Positions 16,899-23,277 of a DNA stretch of 24,413 nucleotides are shown here, in pieces. The position numbers and the translations under genes are program-made. Position 1 is the first letter of the stretch, and each line of letters begins with the position of its first letter. The notes under the pieces were generated by a model. It saw nothing but the letters and a program-made list of their open reading frames with translations, was not told where the DNA came from and searched no databases. The stretch comes from CAYMST01 sp964393115 (GTDB lineage: Bacteria > Bacteroidota > Bacteroidia > Cytophagales > Cyclobacteriaceae), in NCBI GenBank assembly GCA_964393115.1, contig CAYMST010000042.1, positions 1 to 24,413 of the forward strand, written 5' to 3'.

Positions 16899-18188
16899 TT
16901 AGCTTAAAAATTGTGTCCTCAACTCCTCTATCTCAAGTTGACCAATAGGGACTATATTTCCCAAAGATTGTGCAAGAATTAACGATTGCGCACTAAACTC
17001 CGCTACCTCCAGTCGGTCGAAGGTATTTAAGAGCTGATCTCCGGTAACAACAATGCAATCATTGTTGATGATTGCTGTTGGTGTATCTTTAGTGATTACC
17101 CTAGAGACCATTTTGGTGTCTACGAAGTGATCACCAAACTTTATGCGAGCAACATCTTGTAAAAAGATCCAGCTTTCAGGGATTGTCCGTACATCAAAAT
17201 GGGTATCACAAACGCCGAAGGCCATGACATGAGGAGATTGGGTAATGATGATAGAATTGATTTCTGGATGATCTTTATAGATCTGCTGATGAAGGTAAAC
17301 GGCTCTACTCGGTAGTTTGCCTGCTTCCCGCTTACCGTCTTTTATTTGCACAATATCCTTATTCTTAATGTCCCATCTAATCTTATCCGTAGGGGTGATC
17401 AAGAAATCATTTCCTCTCCATCTAGCAGAAACGGTTCCGTACGACCCAATCATCAGATTCTGATCACAAGCGCGCTGCACCATTTTGGTGATTTTAGTCC
17501 TAAGAGATAGCTCATCCGAAGGGTACTCTACTTGCCTTATTTCTGGCATTTGGTTGGGAATAGATTCTTCAAATGCTCTAATTTGCTCATTAGAAAGAAG
17601 TTTTGGCTTCCCTATGGTCGAAGCTCCCACAAGTGTTTTAGAAGTAAGCTCTAAGGTTTCAAAACGGTTATACGCATCTTTCAAATCACTTCCTCCTACG
17701 ACTACGCCATGATTCTCCATGATAACCGCATTAACCCCTTTGGCAAACTCAGCAGCGATTTTCGCTCCTAATTCCTCACTTCCTGGCATGGCATATTCTG
17801 CATAACCAATAGGTCCACAGACATGTTTGGCTTGAGGAATTACATTGGTATTTGGGATCTGTCTTACGATGCTAAAGGATACCAAGGCAGGAGGGTGGGC
17901 ATGTATAACCGATTTAATATCAGGTCTGATGTCGTATATGGCTTTGTGAAAAGGGAACTCAGAGGATGGCTTGTGCATCCCGACAGTTTCTCCTTCTGCT
18001 GTAACTTGGATAATATCCTTACGAGTAAGCGAACCTTTATCTACTGCAGATGGTGTTACCCAAATATCTCCAGATGATTCTTTAATAGAAATATTACCCC
18101 CTGATGTGGTGGTCATACCCGCTTTATAAATCTTATCAATGATTTGGGTAATTTGATCCTTGGGATGGTCTAGTATTGGATCTATCAT
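16899..18188 (-). CDS. Tandem-domain class II aldolase/adducin protein, probable rhamnulose-1-phosphate aldolase
   Basis: A 429-residue protein made of two aldolase-II domains, about 10-190 and 228-415. The first has the complete zinc site and acid-base residue: Glu77 (SSEFPFHKAIY), His96-x-His98 (VIHAHPPA) and His160 (MENHGVVVGG), as in fuculose- and rhamnulose-phosphate aldolases. The second domain aligns over the same landmarks but has lost them: Glu77 becomes Arg295, His96 Ile315, His98 Gln317 and His160 Asp377, so it is probably structural. It starts at the ATG at 18188. In the direction of transcription it lies after rhaI, the FGGY kinase and the lactate-dehydrogenase-like gene, so cleavage of L-rhamnulose-1-phosphate to dihydroxyacetone phosphate and L-lactaldehyde is the likely reaction. 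L-fuculose phosphate is an alternative substrate. The usual single-domain enzymes are about half to two thirds this length. Confidence 0.82.
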   Translation of the reverse strand: MIDPILDHPKDQITQIIDKIYKAGMTTTSGGNISIKESSGDIWVTPSAVDKGSLTRKDIIQVTAEGETVGMHKPSSEFPFHKAIYDIRPDIKSVIHAHPPALVSFSIVRQIPNTNVIPQAKHVCGPIGYAEYAMPGSEELGAKIAAEFAKGVNAVIMENHGVVVGGSDLKDAYNRFETLELTSKTLVGASTIGKPKLLSNEQIRAFEESIPNQMPEIRQVEYPSDELSLRTKITKMVQRACDQNLMIGSYGTVSARWRGNDFLITPTDKIRWDIKNKDIVQIKDGKREAGKLPSRAVYLHQQIYKDHPEINSIIITQSPHVMAFGVCDTHFDVRTIPESWIFLQDVARIKFGDHFVDTKMVSRVITKDTPTAIINNDCIVVTGDQLLNTFDRLEVAEFSAQSLILAQSLGNIVPIGQLEIEELRTQFLS

Positions 18189-18222
18189 AGCGAATACTCT
18201 TTGTGAATTTACGTATTTGATT

Positions 18223-18256
18223 CACTGCAAAGGTGGCATGTATACGTGTATGCAAG
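18223..18256 (-). promoter_or_regulatory. Possible promoter and operator of the aldolase gene
   Basis: Read on the minus strand, a TTG (-33-like) is followed 17 bases later by CACCTTTG, one mismatch from the TAnnTTTG -7 consensus. The stretch between them contains GCATACACGTATACATGC, an imperfect inverted repeat with matching GCAT/ATGC ends. An operator overlapping a promoter would fit control by a sugar-responsive repressor. The match is by eye and no second copy was found in the window. Confidence 0.3.
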
Positions 18257-18336
18257 CCTGATCTATGTCATACCCATGTCCAATTTATGTTACCGGTTTT
18301 ACTTCAACTTGAGTTCACTAAGTATTTCGACCCTGA

Positions 18337-18480
18337 GCTCATAGAACCCTAAGTTTGGAGGCTTATTTTACTTTTATAGGTATTCGATTTGTTAAAAAAG
18401 ATCTCGAAAGAGCAGGAATCACCGACATACGTCACTTTAATTTGAGCAGAGCTGCTAGTAAAACTAGTTGCCTGTATTGA
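18337..18480 (+). pseudogene. Possible decayed C-terminal fragment of a tyrosine recombinase
   Basis: This open frame of 47 codons has no start codon and ends in TGA. It reads ...FVKKDLERAGITDIRHFNLSRAASKTS..., which resembles the integrase pattern K-x-A-G-I-x-x-F-R-x-H-D-L-R-H-T-x-A-S around the catalytic H-x-x-R box. The catalytic His and Arg are not in register (N-L-S-R where D-L-R-H is expected) and the rest of the domain is absent. If the likeness is real, it is a dead relic. The resemblance rests on about 25 residues, so it may be chance. Confidence 0.3.
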
Positions 18481-18495
18481 ACCAATTTGGCGGAG

Positions 18496-18520
18496 GGTTT
18501 AAGTGGAAAACACTTAAACC
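18496..18520. repeat. Perfect 10-bp inverted repeat (hairpin)
   Basis: GGTTTAAGTG at 18496-18505 and CACTTAAACC at 18511-18520 are exact reverse complements around a GAAAA loop. Neither strand has a T run after the stem, so a standard intrinsic terminator is unlikely. It lies beside the possible recombinase remnant. Confidence 0.7.
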
Positions 18521-18610
18521 AAAAGGGGGATATTAGTTTCTAGATTGTTTTAGAACATATTGCATATTTTCCTATGACTACCAGCTATGATGGGTGGGGA
18601 TTAGAAAGCA

Positions 18611-18739
18611 CTAACCAACCTTTCGTTTATAGCCATACTGTTGTTTAATTCTATTAATTGCGGCTGGATTTTCCGATCTCACGACAATTTCCAAGCCGAT
18701 TAACCCCCATTCATTCATCAGTGTCTGATATACACTCAT
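18611..18739 (-). CDS. Possible 42-residue protein overlapping the membrane-protein gene
   Basis: The frame starts at the ATG at 18739, inside the end of the upstream gene (29-base overlap), and ends with TAG at 18611. An internal ATG at 18718 makes an 8-base ATGAATGA overlap with the upstream stop, which would suit translational coupling (35 residues). The product includes GLEIVVRSENPAAINRIKQQYG, a beta strand followed by a charged amphipathic helix. The ending resembles small bacterial proteins that finish in a similar x-A-x-x-I-x-x-Q-Y-G pattern. Composition looks protein-like, but no family is recognised and the short length leaves it uncertain. It may be a truncated gene end. Confidence 0.35.
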   Translation of the reverse strand: MSVYQTLMNEWGLIGLEIVVRSENPAAINRIKQQYGYKRKVG

Positions 18740-19454
18740 GTTTTATTGCCAAAAGGGTTCGATACAAGATGAAATAGTAAAAGAAAATTGAAATAGCAAT
18801 CTCTATGAAAATAAGTGATCGGTCAGTTGAGTACCAGTTTTCGTTGTGATCTGTGCAAGTCAAGTATTCTTTTCCATTTGCGAAAACTGAATAGACAACA
18901 ACATTTCCAATATTCGAGTGGGTATACATATTTGAACGCGTTGTTATCTGGATTGAATCAGAGTAATCAACGTCAGTCAAAAAGTTGTTTGTCTCTAGCT
19001 TGTCATAGGTAATACACGAAAAGATAGAGTTCGGATAGGGTTCAAGCTTAAAGTCTATAGAAGTTGGTCCGTAATCTCGTTTTGATTTGAAAGGAGCTTT
19101 TGAAACCACTCCGTTTATGGTCTTCAATCGTTCACAATTGACAGAGTTAGGATTCAAATTTAGAAAGGTTAATCGGTATAGTAAAAAGCCAAAAAAGACT
19201 ATAATGGTTAGATCGGCCTTTGTGCGGTGCTTAGACATAGCTATCTTGTTTAGTACCGAATGGGCTTTCCAGTAGTTTTTTAGAAGAGGAGTTAAAAGAG
19301 ATGAGAAGGACAAAACCAATAGGAAATAACCCAAATATTGATTTTTTATATTTTCATTTTCTGGTTCAGGATTCAGAACAATGTAACCATAAGCAAAAAA
19401 TAAAATTGACCCGGTAAATCCTAAAAAGTTTATTTTGAAATTTGAGTTTTTCAA
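18711..19454 (-). CDS. Hypothetical four-helix membrane protein
   Basis: This 247-residue protein is of no family I recognise. Hydrophobic segments lie at about 10-27, 40-58, 82-98 and 212-237. Between the third and fourth is a polar domain of about 110 residues, probably outside the cytoplasm, with a Cys at about 107 and further Cys residues later in the domain. There is no ATG near the start of the frame: the first possible initiator is a TTG at 19454, three codons after a stop, and the next Met is residue 73, which would lose two helices. TTG initiation is therefore assumed; otherwise the 5' end is damaged. Adjacent genes (a lipoprotein and a possible 42-residue ORF) are equally anonymous. 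The group splits the rhamnose genes and looks like an insertion. Confidence 0.65.
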   Translation of the reverse strand: MKNSNFKINFLGFTGSILFFAYGYIVLNPEPENENIKNQYLGYFLLVLSFSSLLTPLLKNYWKAHSVLNKIAMSKHRTKADLTIIVFFGFLLYRLTFLNLNPNSVNCERLKTINGVVSKAPFKSKRDYGPTSIDFKLEPYPNSIFSCITYDKLETNNFLTDVDYSDSIQITTRSNMYTHSNIGNVVVYSVFANGKEYLTCTDHNENWYSTDRSLIFIEIAISIFFYYFILYRTLLAIKHECISDTDE

Positions 19455-19504
19455 TTTTGGTATTTAGTATAATAACATATTATGACGATGATCCTAAGTA
19501 GAGT

Positions 19505-20386
19505 TTATAGAACAATTGGATATGTCAAAACTCGAGCTGGCATACTTTCTCCATTTTCGTAACTTTCTATAGTTAGGTTATCACTAACTAGTGATTTGAT
19601 ACCAACTGACAAAAGGTTTTCCTCACCTAATGGTGTTGCCTTAATATCATTATCGGTATATTCAATAGTCCAGCCACTAGCATTGTTTATTTCTAACCAT
19701 GAATTTTCGATGTCTCCTACATTTTTGAATAAAACAAAAACACTTGAGCAATATTCGCGAGATATGACTACAAAATAATTGTCTGAGGTGTTTAGACTGG
19801 CAAAATTGTTTTCAAGATCGAGTAAGGTAGGTTCAGATGAAATACCATATTCGATATTCCAGTAATATTCATTGAGTTCTTCTACTTCCCATTTTATAGT
19901 TTTGATCACAGGATTTGTAGCCTCATTTTCCCATACTTTAATCGTCAAGGCCCCTTGAAATAAATCCTTTAAATTGACGTTCACATCGAAATAGTTTCCA
20001 TTTGAAGTGGCATCGAAGTAATCGTTACCAGACTCGAAGATAGAAGTGGATAACGGGGCAGTCGCTAATTGACCAGATCCCAAATCGCAGCTTTTATCTG
20101 ATATAGTCACTTCAACTCTAAGTTTAGAAGTTACTGCCAATTCTGCCGCTACGCTATAACTGCCAAATTGATCAAAAGTCAATATTGTACCATCTTCCAT
20201 GGCTAATAGGTTATCACCATTTATTCCAGAGGTAGGGTAAGATATTCCAGATTTTGATTCGTCCGAATCATTATTTGAATCAGTTATTTGGCCAGAATCA
20301 TCTTGGTTATTTATATCTTCTACTTCGTCTTTATCGCTACATCCAACGAATGCTACGATCAACAATAAAAATGCAACTTTTCTCAT
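19505..20386 (-). CDS. Hypothetical lipoprotein with acidic linker
   Basis: A 293-residue protein starting at the ATG at 20386; a GTG three codons earlier (20395) is less likely. The signal peptide MRKVAFLLLIVAFVGC gives lipid Cys16. It is followed by an Asp/Asn/Ser-rich linker (about 17-48, rich in D, N, S and G). That is typical of surface-exported or outer-membrane lipoproteins of Bacteroidota, where acidic residues after the Cys favour export. The rest is beta-rich, with no motif recognised. There are repeated aromatic/Asn segments such as NYFDVNVNLKDLFQGALTIKVWENE, suggestive of Ig-like sandwich folds. It is followed, after 50 bases, by the membrane protein on the same strand. No function can be assigned. 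Confidence 0.75.
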   Translation of the reverse strand: MRKVAFLLLIVAFVGCSDKDEVEDINNQDDSGQITDSNNDSDESKSGISYPTSGINGDNLLAMEDGTILTFDQFGSYSVAAELAVTSKLRVEVTISDKSCDLGSGQLATAPLSTSIFESGNDYFDATSNGNYFDVNVNLKDLFQGALTIKVWENEATNPVIKTIKWEVEELNEYYWNIEYGISSEPTLLDLENNFASLNTSDNYFVVISREYCSSVFVLFKNVGDIENSWLEINNASGWTIEYTDNDIKATPLGEENLLSVGIKSLVSDNLTIESYENGESMPARVLTYPIVL

Positions 20387-20760
20387 AAAACACACTTAAA
20401 AACCTCTTAGTGAGGATAGTATAAAATTAAAATAAAATTTCATTCAAAGTATTTCTACAAAGAAACTAAATGGTTAACAACTAAAATCTACTGTAGTACT
20501 CTTGCTAATATTTTATATAGAATCCATAAGATAATTACACAAAAGAGTTAATTTTAACTGCGTATTGCTAGATTTCGTAGCAGCTCTTAAATAGACTTTA
20601 TATAAATTAGATGCTGCAGTATATACAAAGCGCTTGGTGCATGTAGGGCTGAAATAGTTCGAAAATTAAATGACGTTTAACGAGTAGTTCACCGGCAACA
20701 AGATTATGATTGGCTCCTGCTGGTTAGAGGAAGCCAATCTAACCTTCATCATTAATAGAC
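20387..20760. other. 374-base AT-rich gap between the lipoprotein and lldD-like genes
   Basis: No convincing ORF, RNA or repeat was seen in most of this gap. The only structure is a hairpin at 20708-20739, GATTGGCT-CC paired with GG-a-AGCCAATC (one bulge, 11-base loop). It lies 22-53 bases after the lldD-like stop on the minus strand and lacks a T run, so it may be a weak terminator or an mRNA 3'-end structure. The unit on the left would need its own promoter in this gap. Confidence 0.5.
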
Positions 20761-21909
20761 CTATTTTACCAAATGATTTTGAAGCTTATCTACGCTCTCA
20801 CAACATAGTTGTTCCATCACTTGCTGTAGCTGTCTGCGTAGTAAAGCTATAACTTGTTCCCCACCGTTTTTGCCCATAGCTGCTACACCGTACATAAATG
20901 ATCTACCAAGGAAAGCGAATTCTGCTCCGTTGGCAATTGTACTAGCGATATCTGGACCAGTTCTTACACCAGAGTCCATTGCCAAAGCAATTTTACCTTT
21001 ACACTGTTCAGCGATCTCTTTTAGTGCCCCAACAGCGGACTGTCCATGATCTAGTTGTCTACCACCATGATTGGAGACCAATACTCCGTCCAATCCTAGA
21101 TCAATAGCATATTGTGTATCTTCCACAGTAGCTGCACCTTTGAGTACGATCTTACCTTTCCATTTGTCGCGGATGGCTTTAACGCGATCAGTGCTTAGCT
21201 TACCATGAAATGTCTTATTCATAAAAAGTCCTAAGTGCTTCAAGCTCATTCCCTTAGGGATATATGGTTTAAGCGTTTTAAACTCAGGTTGTCCGTGAAA
21301 CAAAGTACTTAACGCCCAGTTAGGTCGACTCATAATTTGTACCATGTTTCGGACCGTGATTTTTGGCGGAATCGAAAGTCCATTTCTGATCTCGCGGGCG
21401 CGATAACCAAAGGAAGGAACATCGCATAGGATAACGAGTGTTTCGTATCCTGCGGCCTCCATTCTTTTCAAGATATCATCACGAAGAGACTCTTCAGCTG
21501 GATGATAGAGTTGAAACCAGGCATTACCTTCCGTGATCTCTGCTACTGTTTCCAAACTCGCTGTACCTACGGTACTCAGAATGAAAGGGATATTATTGTT
21601 AAATGCTGCTTTAGCCAATATCTCGGTTGCTCCAGGCCACATTAAGCCTTGAAGTCCAATAGGAGATATCCCGAAAGGAGCATCATATTCTTTGCCTAGA
21701 AATGAGGTTTTTAAAGAAATATCCTGATTACCTCTTAGATAATATGGCTTTAGTTGCGTTTGACGAATCTCGTCAGTGTTTCGCTTAAGGTTTACTTCAT
21801 TATTACAACCACCCTCTAAGTATTCCAGTGCAAAGCGAGGAATTCTTTTAGCCGCTTTATCACGAAGAAATGATATGTCTGGATATTCAGGATTTATTTC
21901 GTATGCCAT
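20761..21909 (-). CDS. lldD: FMN-dependent alpha-hydroxy acid dehydrogenase, L-lactate dehydrogenase type
   Basis: A 382-residue flavoenzyme of the lactate/glycolate oxidase family, oxidising L-2-hydroxyacids to 2-oxoacids. Family landmarks are QLYH (133-136), Asp163 (LCDVPSFGYRAREIRNG, with Arg170, Arg172 and Arg175), Lys257 (VLKGAA), and the catalytic SNHGGRQLD with His281 and Arg284. The FMN-phosphate segment DSGVRTGPD (312-320) is also present. The start is an ATG, and the length is the usual one. It follows the FGGY kinase by 12 bases, so it belongs to the rhamnose operon. The pathway's aldolase yields L-lactaldehyde; once oxidised to L-lactate, this enzyme would give pyruvate. L-lactate as substrate is inferred from context; other 2-hydroxyacids are possible. 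No lactaldehyde dehydrogenase is seen in the window. Confidence 0.85.
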   Translation of the reverse strand: MAYEINPEYPDISFLRDKAAKRIPRFALEYLEGGCNNEVNLKRNTDEIRQTQLKPYYLRGNQDISLKTSFLGKEYDAPFGISPIGLQGLMWPGATEILAKAAFNNNIPFILSTVGTASLETVAEITEGNAWFQLYHPAEESLRDDILKRMEAAGYETLVILCDVPSFGYRAREIRNGLSIPPKITVRNMVQIMSRPNWALSTLFHGQPEFKTLKPYIPKGMSLKHLGLFMNKTFHGKLSTDRVKAIRDKWKGKIVLKGAATVEDTQYAIDLGLDGVLVSNHGGRQLDHGQSAVGALKEIAEQCKGKIALAMDSGVRTGPDIASTIANGAEFAFLGRSFMYGVAAMGKNGGEQVIALLRRQLQQVMEQLCCESVDKLQNHLVK

Positions 21910-21921
21910 TCGACTAAGGTT

Positions 21922-23277
21922 TTATGCTACGGGTTCATGGAAATATTCGGATAAGATTTCTATCTGTTTGTCATGCTCCAAGATATCCATTGCTGCACCT
22001 AATGCAGAACCAATTGGTAACATAATTGGTTGTACATTTTTATCAGAAAAATGGTTTCGAAGCAGTTTCATATAGACATCGTTATCAATAAATCCACCGT
22101 CAATGTAAATTGTGTTAATGTCTTCGCCTTTTAAGGCTAGGTTGATGCAATTGATTTGCAGCTCTACCATCTCTACCATTAGACAGTGAAACGCCTCATT
22201 GAAGGTGCTAAACTGACTTAAATTGGATTGGGCTGGCTGCTGGCGATTAAGTTTGATGTGCTCAAACTTAAAGTTATGTTGATCTTCAGATTTGTATTGT
22301 TCCGCAAGGGAAAGGTCAAATTGTACTTTCTTATGATCGTCCTTATCAGCGTTAAAGTGTTCTGTTAGGACGGAGACTTGGTGACTATACTCTTGACCTA
22401 AGAATAGTCTTGCTGCACGAACTGTCGCACCATTCTTGCGCATGAAATTCAGACAGTCGTTGCTCAAGTCAGATGCCGTTAAGTTACTCTGGGAAAATGG
22501 ATTGATGGTGATGCTCCATGTACCAGTAGAAACAAGGATAAACGGATCTTCATTGTCCACTAAATAGGGGACAAGAGCCGATGAGCTATCATGAATACCA
22601 GCACCGAAACGAATCATCTTACCTTCAAACTCAGTTAAGAAACCAGAGTTAGCGCCTGTAATAGGAGGTAAGATCTTATCAATACCTTCATCATGAGCCC
22701 ATTTGTGGTAGTTCGTATTCTCGAAATCCCAGAGTGCAGTATGACATCCAATACTGGTGAATTCAGAGATAGGTAGTCCAGTAAAAATGTAGCTAAGGTA
22801 CTGTGGAAAATGGAGCGACCATTTTACCTTTTTGAAAAGTTCAGGTTTGCAATATTTTAGATAATACAACTGCAAACCTGAATTAAGCATTTCCAAAGAA
22901 GGGGATCCTGTTTGATGCGCGATCGTTTCAGGTTCTCCATGCTTATCATAGAATGATTGTAGACAATCCTCTGGAATAGGCTTGAGATAATTATATAATT
23001 CCGTAACAGGTTGGCCCTCTTCGTCTATATGAACGAAGCTGGCACCATATGTAGAGAAGTTAACCGCTTTGATATCATATTTTCCTGCTTTGACATGATT
23101 GGCCAAAACCTCTTTCATCCAAGCTACCATGCTGGATAAGTCGTCACATGGGTAGCCGTCATCATCTGTTATTTCTTCAAATGATTGGTACTCAGTATGT
23201 ACGACGTTTAGGCGTTCGTCGAACAAAAAGAATTTTTTGTTGGTTTTACCGATATCAAATATTGCGATTACGTTCAT
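21922..23277 (-). CDS. FGGY-family sugar kinase, probable rhamnulokinase
   Basis: A 451-residue kinase with the ribokinase-fold FGGY domains. The N-terminal phosphate loop FDIGKTNKKFF (7-17) takes the place of D-x-G-T-T-x-x-K. A catalytic Asp at about 230 lies in FGAGIHDSSSALVPYL. ILVSTGTWSI (247-256) and the C-terminal nucleotide site YIDGGFIDND are also present. The kinase transfers phosphate from ATP to C1 of a ketose. Its ATG overlaps the rhaI stop by one base (TAATG), and lldD follows by 12 bases, so L-rhamnulose is the expected substrate. The sequence diverges from enterobacterial RhaB, so I leave the symbol empty. L-fuculose is the main alternative. Confidence 0.85.
   Translation of the reverse strand: MNVIAIFDIGKTNKKFFLFDERLNVVHTEYQSFEEITDDDGYPCDDLSSMVAWMKEVLANHVKAGKYDIKAVNFSTYGASFVHIDEEGQPVTELYNYLKPIPEDCLQSFYDKHGEPETIAHQTGSPSLEMLNSGLQLYYLKYCKPELFKKVKWSLHFPQYLSYIFTGLPISEFTSIGCHTALWDFENTNYHKWAHDEGIDKILPPITGANSGFLTEFEGKMIRFGAGIHDSSSALVPYLVDNEDPFILVSTGTWSITINPFSQSNLTASDLSNDCLNFMRKNGATVRAARLFLGQEYSHQVSVLTEHFNADKDDHKKVQFDLSLAEQYKSEDQHNFKFEHIKLNRQQPAQSNLSQFSTFNEAFHCLMVEMVELQINCINLALKGEDINTIYIDGGFIDNDVYMKLLRNHFSDKNVQPIMLPIGSALGAAMDILEHDKQIEILSEYFHEPVA

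Larger units (their letters stand above)
18189..18610. other. Intergenic stretch with gene remnants
   Basis: This 422-base gap between the aldolase and the next ORF holds the putative aldolase promoter, a short open frame resembling a broken tyrosine recombinase (18337-18480) and a perfect 10-bp hairpin (18496-18520). Bases 18521-18610 show nothing I recognise. Confidence 0.5.

Noticed and set aside
20665..20754. 28-codon minus-strand frame after the lldD-like gene (MMKVRLASS...)
   Set aside because: It is very short, it runs through the hairpin at 20708-20739, and no protein-like features are seen.
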